NCBI RefSeq assembly: GCF_029027585.1
Contig: NZ_CP093397.1
Span: 2,159,405-2,223,404 of the forward strand
Reading direction: 5' to 3'
DNA length: 64,000 bases
Origin: Sulfurimonas sp.
GTDB taxonomy: Bacteria > Campylobacterota > Campylobacteria > Campylobacterales > Sulfurimonadaceae
Numbering within the stretch: the first letter of the stretch is position 1; every line of letters starts with the position of its first letter. Positions 1 through 9,015 of this stretch are shown one piece after another. The position numbers and the translations under genes are program-made. The notes beneath the pieces were generated by a model. That model was not told where the DNA came from and did no database searches. It saw nothing but the letters and a program-made list of their open reading frames with translations.

Positions 1-259
1 AATGGTATTGATATTGATGAGATATTGATAAATGATAGAATATTTAACAATATTTCAACCGTTGGTGAACTAGAAAATAAAAGGTATAGAATAGTTCTTT
101 TAGGAATTTATAAAAAAGAAAAAGATAGATTTTTCTTTAACCCTATGGACAATATAGTTTTAGAAGTTGGAGATTATCTTTTAGTTATAGGAAATACTCA
201 GTTTTTTACATGAATTTAGCACATACTTAAATAAAAGAGGCTCTTCTAATGCAAAATAA
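1..259 (+). CDS. Potassium channel, C-terminal RCK (TrkA-C) end; 5' partial, frame broken near the end
   Basis: The reading frame is open from the first base, so the gene starts upstream of the window. The visible 85 or so residues look like the end of a regulatory RCK/TrkA-C domain: a beta-rich stretch ending in the family pattern GDYLLVIGNTQF. As written the frame stops at 213, inside a run of six T (about 202-208). With five T the frame runs on as LHEFSTYLNKRGSS and stops at 259, overlapping the next gene's ATG at 249. That overlap is normal for a tight operon, so an extra T is the likely explanation. The RCK-only protein that follows supports a K+ channel. The pore is not visible, so channel versus transporter is inferred. 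Confidence 0.6.
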
Positions 260-920
260 TGCTTTATTGTTTGGAGATAATGAATTTACTTCAGAGATAC
301 AAAATAATATAGCTGAGCATTATAAAAATATTCAAGTATTTAAACTAAACTCTGATGATGAATACAGTTTTGATTTAAGTGATAATTGGGATGATTTAAG
401 TAAAAAGTATAATATGAATGATTGTATAGTTTTTTGTAACCTAGAAAATATGGCTGAAAATATTTTTTTGACTATCTCTCTTCGTGATTCTTTTAAAGAT
501 TTAAACATAATCGCATTATCACGAGATAAAGAGAGTTCAGATAAACTTCTTTTAGCTGGAGCAACTAGAATTTTACCAACTACTCAAACAACAGCAAATA
601 CAATTGTTGAGATATTAGAAAAACCAATAGTTACTAAGATTTTTCATGATATTCTTTATGGAGATAGTGCTTTAAAAATTGCTGAGATAAAAGTACAAGA
701 ACATACTGTGCTTGATGGAAAGTACCCATCTGACATAGAGTGGAGTAGGGAGCATGGTATCATCGTTATTGCTATTGTGCAGGATGATATGAAAAGAAAG
801 TTTATATACTCTTCAAAAGCAAAACATCATATCATTAAAAGTGGAGATATTTTTGTTGTTATTGGGTATGAGCAAGATATAAAAGATTTTGAAAAACTTA
901 TAGGAAATAAAAGTGAATAA
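249..920 (+). CDS. RCK/TrkA-type potassium uptake or channel regulatory protein
   Basis: This 223-residue soluble protein has two parts. Residues about 1-115 form a Rossmann-like half without a clear GxGxxG motif. Residues about 140-220 are a TrkA-C domain, with the signature of a ligand gate near 'SGDIFVVIGYEQD'. Such proteins form the cytoplasmic ring that gates K+ channels or Trk/Ktr transporters in response to nucleotides. It overlaps the channel fragment before it and gpsA after it, so it is probably co-transcribed with both. The weak nucleotide-binding motif could mean a degenerate ligand site. The partner is inferred from position only. Confidence 0.75.
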   Translation: MQNNALLFGDNEFTSEIQNNIAEHYKNIQVFKLNSDDEYSFDLSDNWDDLSKKYNMNDCIVFCNLENMAENIFLTISLRDSFKDLNIIALSRDKESSDKLLLAGATRILPTTQTTANTIVEILEKPIVTKIFHDILYGDSALKIAEIKVQEHTVLDGKYPSDIEWSREHGIIVIAIVQDDMKRKFIYSSKAKHHIIKSGDIFVVIGYEQDIKDFEKLIGNKSE

Positions 921-1803
921 AATAGGCGTAATAGGGGCAGGTAAATGGGGCTCGGCATTGGCTTTTGCTTTAAGTGAGAAAAATGAAGTTCTCATAAGTT
1001 CAAGAACTCCAAGAAATCTTAAAAATTTTGTTTCAATGAAAGAGATTTTAAAGTGCGAGTATTTAGTGGTAACTGTTCCTGCTCAGCAAGTATCTTCTTG
1101 GTTGAAAGAAAACTTTGTATTTAACAACCAAAAAATATTAGTAGCATCTAAAGGTATAGAAGCAAGTAGTGGTAAATTTTTAAATGAGATATATGAAGAG
1201 TTCGTTCCTGATAAAAATATCGCTTTTTTATCTGGTCCATCTTTTGCATCTGAGGTTTTAAAATCTCTTCCAACAGCTTTAGTAGTAAACTCTAAAAATG
1301 AAGAGTTAAGTGAAAAATTTGCTTCTTTATTCCCCTCTTTTATAAAAGCCTATACTTCAACTGATGTTATGGGTGCAGAAGTTTGCGGAGCGTATAAAAA
1401 TGTTATAGCAATCGCGGCTGGGATATGTGAAGGTTTAGGACTTGGTAAAAATGCCGCTGCCTCATTAATCTCTCGAGGTTTAGTTGAGATGCAAAGGTTT
1501 GGGTATGAGTATGGAGCAAAAGATGAGAGCTTTGTTGGACTAAGTGGAGCGGGAGATTTGTTTCTTACCGCGTCTTCTATTATGAGTCGGAATTTTCGTG
1601 TCGGTTTGGGCTTGTCAAAGGACAAATCTCAACAAGAGATACTTGATGATTTAGGTGAAGTTGCTGAGGGTATAGGAACAAGTTATGCCTTAGAAAAAAT
1701 TGCAAATGAAAAAGGTTTATACCTTCCAATAGCTAAAGAAGTTTATAAGATGTTAGAGGGAAAAAATCCACAAGAATCTTTAAAAGATTTACTGTCAAGT
1801 TGA
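913..1803 (+). CDS. gpsA: Glycerol-3-phosphate dehydrogenase [NAD(P)+]
   Basis: It makes sn-glycerol-3-phosphate from dihydroxyacetone phosphate for phospholipid synthesis in the cytoplasm. The N-terminal dinucleotide fold shows GAGKWG at residues 8-13. The conserved SGPSFA segment is at 107-112, and the catalytic lysine region GAYKN puts the active Lys at 162. The C-terminal helical domain includes GLSGAGDLFLT. The start is GTG at 913, overlapping the previous stop by 8 nt. At 296 residues it is a little shorter than the enterobacterial enzyme, as is usual in Campylobacterota. Identification is secure. Confidence 0.95.
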   Translation: MNKIGVIGAGKWGSALAFALSEKNEVLISSRTPRNLKNFVSMKEILKCEYLVVTVPAQQVSSWLKENFVFNNQKILVASKGIEASSGKFLNEIYEEFVPDKNIAFLSGPSFASEVLKSLPTALVVNSKNEELSEKFASLFPSFIKAYTSTDVMGAEVCGAYKNVIAIAAGICEGLGLGKNAAASLISRGLVEMQRFGYEYGAKDESFVGLSGAGDLFLTASSIMSRNFRVGLGLSKDKSQQEILDDLGEVAEGIGTSYALEKIANEKGLYLPIAKEVYKMLEGKNPQESLKDLLSS

Positions 1804-1810
1804 ATTATAA

Positions 1811-3164
1811 ATGATTCAAAATAAAGAACAAATAAAAAAGATAGCCTTAGCTTTTTTTGTGGGAATTGTTACTTTTGCACTTTCTATGATTTTATTTAAC
1901 CAAACTCAAGCTTTTCTTTTGGGTCTTATAGCATTTTTAGTTGCACTTTGGACAAACGAGGGTTTACCTTTAGCTGTTGTTTCTTTACTTCCGATCGTTT
2001 TATTTCCAGCTTTTGGAGTTTTAAGTACAAAAGCAACCTCTGTAAATTATGCTCATCCAATAATATTTTTATTTTTAGGTGGATTTATGTTGGCTATCGC
2101 TGTTGAGAAAAGTAATCTTCACACTTATATAGCAGATAAGATGCTCTCTTTATTCCAAGTACTCCAAGAGGTATTATTTTTTCTCTTGCAATAACTTCTG
2201 GTCTTTTAAGCTCAATTCTTTCAAATACTACTACAACACTTTTACTTATCTCGATAGCTCTTTTTATTACAAACGATGTAAAATTAAAACTTAGATTTGC
2301 TTTAGCTATCGCCTATGGTGCTAGTGTTGGAGGGATTTTAACTCCTATTGGTACACCTCCAAATCTTATACTTTTGGGGATTATGAGTGAAAAAGGTATG
2401 GAGCCAATTGCATTTTTTCAGTGGATGTGGATGGTCTCTCCGCTTGTTATTTTAATGTTTATAGCAGTTGGGTTACTTCTTAGTTTTGGTGTTGATAATA
2501 CACCTATAAAAAGAGAAACAAATGCCAAGACTCTAGATGCTACTCAAAAAAAGATTTTGTATTTGATGGTGCTTTAATTCTTCTGCTTCTTGTAAATGCA
2601 CCGATGAAGCCTTTTTGGGGAGGTTTAGGACTTAGTGAAGCGGGAATACTTCTTAGTATGGGTTTACTTTTATTTATGCCACCTTTTAATGTTCTTGATT
2701 GGACTGATGATAAAGCTAAAATCCCATTTAGGATTATGTTTTTGTTTGGAGCAGGTTTTTCCATTGCAAAGGCTTTTAGCGGGACAGGTTTAGCAGATGA
2801 AGTTGCTTCTTACTTGATAGTTATGACCTCTTTACCTCCGATGCTACTACTTTTATCAGTTGCGATGCTAATCACATTTACAACAGAGATAACATCAAAT
2901 ACTGCACTGATATCTATTATGCTTCCAGTAATTTACTCTGTTGCTGAGCAAACTGGCATAAATTCCACTCTTTTTATGATGGTCGCAACTCTTTGTGCAA
3001 GTTATGCTTTTATGTTGCCTATTGCCACTCCTCCAAATGCGATTGCTATGAGTAGTGGAGCAGTTGATGTTAAAAGTATGGTTAGGTATGGCGTGGTTTT
3101 AAATTTTATAGGTATAATCCTAATCGTGTTAATCGCAGAATTTTTCTTCAAAGGTATTTTATGA
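1811..3164 (+). CDS. DASS-family (SLC13) sodium:dicarboxylate/sulfate symporter; two single-base frameshifts
   Basis: Three consecutive pieces in different frames together give one membrane protein of about 451 residues. Piece one is 1811 to about 2154, piece two runs to about 2550, and piece three ends at 3164. Restoring one T near 2152-2154 and one A in the A7 run at 2546-2552 makes one continuous frame. Family marks are the GxxxPIGTPPNL motif in the first half and EITSNTA and ATPPNAIAMS in the second, the paired substrate/Na+ loops of the inverted-repeat fold, plus about eleven hydrophobic segments. The substrate (dicarboxylate, sulfate or other anion) cannot be told. It starts 7 nt after gpsA. 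Confidence 0.8.
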
Positions 3165-3463
3165 TAGTTCATATAGTTATGTTTAAGTTTAAGAGTGAAA
3201 ATAAAGAGTCAAATATTGCTCAAGTTGTTAAAAAGCTAGAATCTTTAGTTGATTTAATCTCATTTTTAAAATCTATGGAAGTTGGAGTTGATTTTAGTAA
3301 AACGGATAGAGCTTTTGACTTGTCTTTGTATAGCACTTTTGATACAAAAGAAGATTTAAAAACTTACGCAGTCCACGGTGAACATTTAAAAGTAGTAGAG
3401 CTTATAAAAAGTGTAACGCTTGAGTCTAAAGTGGTTGATTATACTCTTGAATCAAAGGTTTAG
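3161..3463 (+). CDS. Dabb-family (stress-responsive alpha/beta barrel) protein
   Basis: A 100-residue protein with the dimeric alpha/beta-barrel pattern: the opening IVHIVMFKFK strand with its conserved His, the central helix, and the late HxEHLKVVE-like segment. Dabb domains occur in stress proteins and small cofactor-free enzymes; no specific reaction is assignable. The ATG overlaps the TGA of the transporter (ATGA), so it is probably the last gene of this plus-strand run. Its 3' end overlaps the convergent nosD copy by 38 nt. Confidence 0.75.
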   Translation: MIVHIVMFKFKSENKESNIAQVVKKLESLVDLISFLKSMEVGVDFSKTDRAFDLSLYSTFDTKEDLKTYAVHGEHLKVVELIKSVTLESKVVDYTLESKV

Positions 3464-4648
3464 AATCTTGTAAAAGTAAGATAGGCTCTATAAATGGAGC
3501 TAATTTACTCAAAAAATTAAGTAAGGACATAATGGGAGAAGCATAAAAAAACTTTACTTTATTATTGTAGTGCCAAAGTTGATCTGCATATTGATAAATA
3601 TAGTAAGGTTTATCACCGATATTATCTCCATTTTTATCAAATCCGCTATATCTATCCCAGTAGTTATACTCAACTATATTTGAATCAGATTTATAACCCC
3701 TTGTACTTTTAACAATATCATCAATATTTCCAATAAATTGATTATTTGAAATTGTATTATTTCTTATGACAAGATGAAAACGGATAGCTTCTTTATTAAA
3801 AGATATTTCATTATTTTGTATATCTCTTTTCATTCCTACTTCGGTTGCTTCAGAGTCTATGTATATACCTTTTGCATTAAACTTAATGATATTGTTTTTA
3901 AGTGTAAGATTAGATACACCTTTTATCATAACTCCTATTCCAGCAGCCCCTTTTGTACTTTTTATAGAATTATTTAAAATTTTTGTATCTTTTGCACCCA
4001 TTAACATTATTGAAACAGAATTATATATATAACTATTTTCTTCAATGGTGTTATTGTGAGAGTTAGTTAGATGAAGAGCAAATCTATTGTTTGTAAAAGT
4101 ATTGTTTGAAATGATATTATTATTTGAGTAACTAAAGGTTGCATCTCTTGATTTATCAATTATATTGTTTTGTATAAGATTATTGTTGGAGTAGTATATT
4201 TTTTAAAGCATCCCCTCTTTGGCTTATCTCTTTTTTTCTTTGAGGAAATATAGTTATTTGATATTATAGAATCTTCAACCATTAGCATATTTATTCCATA
4301 AAGAGAATTTAGAATTTTGCAGTTGCTTATTTCAGAATTTCTACTTTTATTTATAAAAATAGCAGAGTTTAGTTCATACATTTTATCACCACTATTTATA
4401 ATAGTTAAATTTTTAAGTATGACATTTGAACTTGTGATGGTAATAACATCTTTGTAACCATTTCCATCTATTACAGCATTTTTTTGTTTACCTATTATAG
4501 TGAGTGGTTTATTTATGATTATATTGCCCCTATAGATGCCATCTGGCAACTTAAGAGTTGAACCAGATGGAGCATTGTCTATAGCAACTTGGAGGATATT
4601 AGAATATAAAGATGTTACAATAAATAGCGTAAATAAAAATATCTTCAT
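3426..4648 (-). CDS. nosD: Second NosD-like periplasmic copper-processing protein; two frameshifts
   Basis: A signal peptide (about residues 1-16) leads into a right-handed beta-helix of carbohydrate-binding/CASH repeats rich in N-N-x-I steps. It resembles the nosD at 10396-11608 along its length: NAPSGSTLKLPDGIYRGNI at the start, RGDAL in the middle, and YWDRYSGFDKNGDNIGD then YQYADQLW near the end. NosD works with the NosFY ABC transporter in NosZ copper-centre assembly. The frame breaks at a T7 run (4231-4237) and a T6 run (4199-4204); dropping one base from each gives about 406 residues. It starts 2 nt after the PAS gene and ends the operon. Either assembly errors or early decay of a redundant copy would explain the breaks; I favour errors. 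Confidence 0.8.
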
Positions 4649-4650
4649 TT

Positions 4651-5190
4651 TTAGTAAAAGTGATGAATCTCTTCCATGATATTTGAGAATTCAATATCAT
4701 CGCCTTTTTCTTTTAAAAAATTTATTAAATATTTTTCACTAGATTCAATACTATCATTTTTTTCTATTTCTAAAAGTTTTTTATATAAATCAGCAATAAT
4801 CTCTATAACATGTTTAGAGATACTTTTTCTTGAAGCATGGTAACCGATAATTTTGCCTGTATCAGTATCTTTTCTAATTTCGAATTCTGTAAATATCCAG
4901 TAGTATCTTCCATCTTTAGCCAAGTTTTTTACAACAGCATTTATATTATTGCCAGATGATATTGTTTGCCAAAGAAGCTTAAAAACAACACTTGGCATGT
5001 CGGGATGTCTTACAATATTATGAGGTTTTCCAATAAGTTCTTCTTTAGAATAACCAGATACTTCAATGAAGTAATCATTGCAAAATGTAATTTTACCATT
5101 TTCATCTGTTTCACTAACAATATATCTTTTAGAATCTAAAAGAATTTCAATATCAAGTGGAGTTGGTTTATTCATCTTATATTCGTCCAT
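4651..5190 (-). CDS. PAS-domain sensory protein (Aer/CetB-like)
   Basis: Residues about 20-125 form a PAS domain with the hallmark order TDENGKITFCNDYF, GYSKEELIGKPHNIVRHPDMP and DGRYYW. The HNIVRHPDMP motif is typical of the PAS domains of Aer and of Campylobacter CetB, which bind FAD and report redox state to the chemotaxis machinery. The remaining about 50 residues are helical, with no kinase, GGDEF or MCP signalling domain. A second ATG at 5175, 1 nt past the previous stop, is an equally good start. It lies inside the nos operon between the second nosL-like gene and the second nosD. FAD binding and a taxis role are inferred from the family. Confidence 0.75.
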   Translation of the reverse strand: MDEYKMNKPTPLDIEILLDSKRYIVSETDENGKITFCNDYFIEVSGYSKEELIGKPHNIVRHPDMPSVVFKLLWQTISSGNNINAVVKNLAKDGRYYWIFTEFEIRKDTDTGKIIGYHASRKSISKHVIEIIADLYKKLLEIEKNDSIESSEKYLINFLKEKGDDIEFSNIMEEIHHFY

Positions 5191-5653
5191 TTAAAAGTCT
5201 TATAAGAGCATCAGATATATCTTTAAAGTTCATGATTCTTTTTCCGTTATGTTCTTTAGAATACTTCTGAGCAGATGCATAGGTTGAAAAAGCAGGTAAG
5301 TCATCTCCAGCCGGAGATATGATATTTGCTCCATAAACATAAAAAGCACCTTTTGCATTTATGGGTTTTAGTGTTATAAAGTCTGTAACTAAAATATTTT
5401 TAAAGTCAGCCTCACTCTTCACCCCAACATCAAACCATTTTCCAGGTTGATGATAAAACTCTATCATTGATTTAGGGCTAGAAAAAAATAGAACTTTTGA
5501 ATTAGTTAGTTCAATTTTTGATACCCATTTCGGGTCTTTATAGACTTCTATATGTCTTACTAAACATTTTGTTTCTTTTGTAAAATTCATCTCATAAGAG
5601 AGTAAAACACTAGATGCTAATACTATGGCTAATATAATTTTTATCATTTTCAT
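5177..5653 (-). CDS. NosL-family protein without the CxxCxM copper motif
   Basis: A 158-residue exported protein with a signal peptide (about residues 1-19). The NosL-type pattern is visible: a strand ending in FFSSPKSMIEFYHQPG, then a late segment with PAFSTYASAQKYSKEHNGKRIMNF, which matches the 'partial-organelle, A..F...HGG.v..f.ei' end of NosL proteins. Only one Cys is present near the usual metal site (KCLVRHIEVYK), where the neighbouring true NosL has CPKCNM. Cu(I) binding, if any, must therefore differ. It sits between nosY and the PAS gene in the same operon, separated from nosY by a hairpin-rich gap. Confidence 0.65.
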   Translation of the reverse strand: MKMIKIILAIVLASSVLLSYEMNFTKETKCLVRHIEVYKDPKWVSKIELTNSKVLFFSSPKSMIEFYHQPGKWFDVGVKSEADFKNILVTDFITLKPINAKGAFYVYGANIISPAGDDLPAFSTYASAQKYSKEHNGKRIMNFKDISDALIRLLNGRI

Positions 5654-5662
5654 TTCCTTTCT

Positions 5663-5706
5663 GGCACTAAATGCCGATACCCCCGTGGCTAAAGCCTAAG
5701 TGGGGT
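5663..5706. repeat. REP-like double palindrome between nosY and the second nosL-like gene
   Basis: The 54-bp gap is GC-rich compared with its surroundings and contains two hairpins. One is GGCA-loop-TGCC (5663-5675). The other is an ACCCC...GGGGT stem (5679-5683 with 5702-5706) enclosing GGC-TAAA-GCC. Neither is followed by a T run, so it is not a typical terminator. Position and shape recall intercistronic REP elements that protect or process mRNA. No second copy was seen in this window. Confidence 0.45.
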
Positions 5707-5707
5707 G

Positions 5708-6535
5708 TTAAACTAAATCTTTTTTCTCAAAAATTTTAAACCCAAAAAAGGCAAAAAATAGACCAATAAATAATGGATAAGCTATGGACAGAAGTACAAA
5801 AACTGTTTGACTCATAGAATCAAGTATATAAAAAGCAACTGGCCCCATAACTGTCAACTCAGGGTCAAATAGTGAGATTGCAGCAACCCTAAATATTTCC
5901 ATAGGGTTTGCTAATGCTATAAAAATAATAAGTTCTTCGTTAAATCTGTTTTGCATCATTAGTGAAATTAATGCTATATCTATAAATGCTAATAAAAATA
6001 TCCATATAAAAAAAGCAATACCAAGAGCAACTTCACTTGATTTTACAAAAGATGATATAAAAAATGCGATACCTAAAAATGCTCCACTCATAGCAAAAAG
6101 TAAGCCTGTATATAAAAAGAAAATATCCCAAGGAATAGAAGCACCTTTTATAGAACCATAAACAATAGCAATAACCATAGCAAAAATAACAGGAAGATAA
6201 ACAGTAATAAAACGACCTATGATTTTACCCCAATAATATTGCTTTAGTGAAATAGGGAAAGATAACATATACTCAAGTATATGATTATCTCTATCTCCTG
6301 ATATAGAACGAACAGTTGTGATGAGTATAAATATTGGTAGTATAACAATAGTGATTTGTATATACATTAATAAGAGTCTGCTTAATCCACTAAAGCCCAT
6401 GACTTGGGACTCTGTTACTCCTGCTATAAAAAACAGAGCAATCATGCCACCAAAAACCAGTGAGTAAACTACAAACCATTTAGCTCGTATAGACTCTTTT
6501 AAGTCTAAGTATGCGATTAAATATAAATTTTTCAT
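5708..6535 (-). CDS. nosY: Nos ABC transporter permease NosY
   Basis: A 275-residue inner-membrane protein with six predicted hydrophobic segments, of the ABC-2 permease type. It has the family stretch TTVRSISGDRDNHILEYMLSFPIS and the late IALANPMEIFRVAAI segment typical of NosY. With NosF (ATPase) and NosD (periplasmic) it forms the maturation machine that delivers a sulfur or copper species for the CuZ site of NosZ. Its ATG overlaps the end of nosL (ATGA-type overlap at 6532-6535), which indicates translational coupling. Confidence 0.9.
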   Translation of the reverse strand: MKNLYLIAYLDLKESIRAKWFVVYSLVFGGMIALFFIAGVTESQVMGFSGLSRLLLMYIQITIVILPIFILITTVRSISGDRDNHILEYMLSFPISLKQYYWGKIIGRFITVYLPVIFAMVIAIVYGSIKGASIPWDIFFLYTGLLFAMSGAFLGIAFFISSFVKSSEVALGIAFFIWIFLLAFIDIALISLMMQNRFNEELIIFIALANPMEIFRVAAISLFDPELTVMGPVAFYILDSMSQTVFVLLSIAYPLFIGLFFAFFGFKIFEKKDLV

Positions 6536-6984
6536 TTGCTTCCTAATATTTGTTTTCTAATTTTTGGGTTTGTCATATTTTCACCCCTTAACATTTTTAC
6601 GCTAACTTCTTTAAAATTGATTTGACTTTTTTGTTTATGCTCATAGGCACAAAATCCATAAGACATAGGAGTCTTTTCGCCTATTGTGTAGTGAGCACTT
6701 TTAGCATCTATATATTTTTGTGTATCTTTTGAGTAAACATCCATTTTTACTTTTTTAATTTTGTTTTCATTTGTCCATAAAATCATGCAACCAATATCAT
6801 CAAAGTAGTAGGTCTTTTTATTTTTTACTAAAGTTGAACTATACTCTTTTGATTTATCTATTTCCATATTGCATTTTGGGCAAATCTTTAGCTCATTTTG
6901 TACCTTATTTGATGAACTCTGAGTTGAGTTACAAGCAGTAAAAAATAGCAATAAAAAACTAAATAAAAAATTATACTTTTTCAT
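6532..6984 (-). CDS. nosL: Copper-binding lipoprotein NosL
   Basis: A 150-residue protein with a lipoprotein signal: hydrophobic N-terminus and lipobox FTAC with Cys at 18. The NosL metal motif CPKCNM follows at about residues 35-40. Later segments YYFDDIGCMILWT and PMSYGFCAYEH match the NosL fold. NosL is a Cu(I) chaperone for the CuZ centre in the periplasm. It overlaps nosF upstream by 14 nt and nosY downstream by 4 nt. The order F-L-Y differs slightly from the F-Y-L order I know from Wolinella. Confidence 0.9.
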   Translation of the reverse strand: MKKYNFLFSFLLLFFTACNSTQSSSNKVQNELKICPKCNMEIDKSKEYSSTLVKNKKTYYFDDIGCMILWTNENKIKKVKMDVYSKDTQKYIDAKSAHYTIGEKTPMSYGFCAYEHKQKSQINFKEVSVKMLRGENMTNPKIRKQILGSK

Positions 6985-7609
6985 CTGATACTATTTTACC
7001 AAGGTCCATATATATTTGTCTATTTACTAAGTCTTTTACTTCTTCTAATCTGTGAGTAACAAAAAGTAAAACTTTTTCATCTTCATTTTGTTTTAAAAGT
7101 CTGTAAAAATCATCTCTTGCAACAGGGTCTAAGTTGGCTGTTGGTTCATCATAAATGATAATATTACTTTTTTTTGCGATAGAAATTGCGATTAATAATT
7201 TTTGTTTCATTCCACCACTAAGTTTAAAAAATGATTTGTGCATATTTGATTTAATATCTAGTTTCATCTCATTTGCATAGTGTATAATTTTTTCTTTATC
7301 AACATTAGCACTTACTGAAATGTAGTGTATAAGTTCACTTATGCTAAGTTTTATCGGAGGTGGAAGTTGTGGAACAAAACTAATCTCTTTTAAAACTTCA
7401 ATTCTTTGTTTTATTGGGTTTAGTCCATTTATAAGAACTTCACCTGCATTTGGGTGATAATAACCTAAAATACAACGAATTAAAGTAGTTTTACCTGCCC
7501 CATTAGCACCCATCAAAGCGATAGACTCATTTTTATTAAATTCACAACTAATATTATCTAGAGAGATATGTGAAGCAAACTTTTTTGTTAAATTATTTAT
7601 TTTTATCAT
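6971..7609 (-). CDS. nosF: Nos ABC transporter ATP-binding protein NosF
   Basis: A 212-residue ABC ATPase. Walker A GANGAGKT is at 34-41, signature SGGMKQ at 131-136, Walker B with the catalytic pair DE at 154-155, and the switch His in VTHR at 186. It energises NosY in NosZ metal-centre assembly. It follows nosH after 2 nt and overlaps nosL by 14 nt. At 212 residues it is shorter than the roughly 300-residue NosF of Pseudomonas, as seen in clade II clusters. Confidence 0.92.
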   Translation of the reverse strand: MIKINNLTKKFASHISLDNISCEFNKNESIALMGANGAGKTTLIRCILGYYHPNAGEVLINGLNPIKQRIEVLKEISFVPQLPPPIKLSISELIHYISVSANVDKEKIIHYANEMKLDIKSNMHKSFFKLSGGMKQKLLIAISIAKKSNIIIYDEPTANLDPVARDDFYRLLKQNEDEKVLLFVTHRLEEVKDLVNRQIYMDLGKIVSDEKV

Positions 7610-7611
7610 AT

Positions 7612-8517
7612 TTATACCAAACTTTTTAATCTAAAATCAAATTTAAGTGCATCTTCGTGGCAAACATCAACACATCTTCCACATAGTGTACAGTCCGCAC
7701 CTGTTATATAGGCATTTGTTATATCTTTTTCATCTATTTGTTTTTTATACTTAGCTTTAGTTATTTCTAAGACTTGCGGTTCAAAACATACATCATGACA
7801 AACCATGCAACTATCGCAGCTGTCATTCCACTCTATTCTTAGAGCAGAAACCTTACCGATATATCCATAAGTAGTTCCAATAGGACAAATGTATGTACAC
7901 CAAGCACGACGAGAGAAGAAAACTTCCATTAAAAATACTACAAGAACCCAAATAAGTGCTAAACTCCAACCATAAGCCATCATTCTGCTCAAAATTCCAA
8001 CAACATTTATGGTTTCAAACACAATAAATCCACTTGTAAAAGATAAAATTAAAAATATTGCCCAAAAAATATGTCTAACCCGATTGTCAAATTTTCTACT
8101 TTTAATGATTTTTTTATTTACTAAAGTATTGTGCCATTTTTCACCAATTTCACTAAGTATGCCATAAGGACAAACCCAAGAACAGTAACTTCTACCACCA
8201 ACTAAAAGATAAACAATTACAATAGTTGTTGTTCCAATGATGATATTTATAGGCATATGAAAAGTTGCTAAAAATACTTCCATTGTCATATATGGGTCAA
8301 TCATGTGAAAACCTAAGAACCTAGAACCACTAAGTGTTCCCTCAAGAATTTGTAAATCGATAAAAAATGATAAGAAAAACAGAAGATGAATACCAATAAC
8401 AAGAATCCATCTTTTCATTCTGTAACTGAATTTTGATTTTCCATCTTTAGTTACATCAAAAAATGTAGACCAAAAAGAGGTATTTTTTATAGTTTCTTTA
8501 TTATTATACTTATCCAT
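7612..8517 (-). CDS. nosH: NosH/NapH-like membrane iron-sulfur protein
   Basis: A 301-residue protein with about four membrane helices. It has two Cys-rich loops of the NapH type (CSWVCPYG and CTYICPIG) and two C-terminal 4Fe-4S sites (CDSCMVCHDVC and CTLCGRCVDVC). In NapH/NosH systems such proteins oxidise menaquinol and pass electrons with NosG to the periplasmic cytochromes. It lies 3 nt after nosC2 and 2 nt before nosF, so it is part of the same transcript. The quinol-oxidase role is inferred from the family. Confidence 0.9.
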   Translation of the reverse strand: MDKYNNKETIKNTSFWSTFFDVTKDGKSKFSYRMKRWILVIGIHLLFFLSFFIDLQILEGTLSGSRFLGFHMIDPYMTMEVFLATFHMPINIIIGTTTIVIVYLLVGGRSYCSWVCPYGILSEIGEKWHNTLVNKKIIKSRKFDNRVRHIFWAIFLILSFTSGFIVFETINVVGILSRMMAYGWSLALIWVLVVFLMEVFFSRRAWCTYICPIGTTYGYIGKVSALRIEWNDSCDSCMVCHDVCFEPQVLEITKAKYKKQIDEKDITNAYITGADCTLCGRCVDVCHEDALKFDFRLKSLV

Positions 8518-8520
8518 TTT

Positions 8521-9012
8521 TTACTTCTTTAGCTCTTTGGCTCTTGCTGGAAATTCCCCGATTTCTTTTGCTAATATTCTTAAATCTTCATCTTGTAGTC
8601 TGATAAGAAGGCCTTTCATTATAATATTTTGTTTTCTTCCAGCTTTAAAATCTGATAAATCTTTATAAAGTTTTTCTTCACTTTGTCCAAAAAGTTTAGG
8701 TCCCATCATAGCTTTACCGTTTTGAAAACCTGAGCCATTTACCCCATGACAAGCAGAACATCTACTTTTATACTCTCTACTAACTTTAAATCCACCCACA
8801 TTTCCAGCCTTATCTCTAAGAGCACTTAATGCGTCATTTTCTTTTTCTCTATTAGATTTTTCTTCTACTTTAGTAAAACCATTATCTATATCTCCAAAAT
8901 CTTTAATAACTTTAGCATGATTTCCACCATGATAAACAGGGTCATCCATAGCAGTAAACACAGCCAGTGCAACGATGATAAGTGTTAAAAATCCTACAAT
9001 TATATTTTTCAT
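8521..9012 (-). CDS. nosC2: Monohaem c-type cytochrome NosC2
   Basis: A 163-residue protein with an uncleaved anchor or signal (residues 5-20) and one haem-binding CSACH at 85-89. A distal Met region (KAMMGPKLFGQS) follows, and the C-terminal helix is typical of class I cytochromes. In clade II nos clusters the paired cytochromes C1 and C2 are thought to carry electrons from NosGH to NosZ. It is followed 3 nt later by nosH. The symbol follows the gene order known from Wolinella succinogenes. Confidence 0.87.
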   Translation of the reverse strand: MKNIIVGFLTLIIVALAVFTAMDDPVYHGGNHAKVIKDFGDIDNGFTKVEEKSNREKENDALSALRDKAGNVGGFKVSREYKSRCSACHGVNGSGFQNGKAMMGPKLFGQSEEKLYKDLSDFKAGRKQNIIMKGLLIRLQDEDLRILAKEIGEFPARAKELKK

Positions 9013-9015
9013 AAT

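Noticed and set aside
3426-4648. Periodic DNA in the nosD copies that might be taken for a repeat array
   Set aside because: The periodicity is the translated beta-helix repeat of NosD; spacing and sequence vary and there are no identical repeats with unique spacers, so it is not CRISPR.
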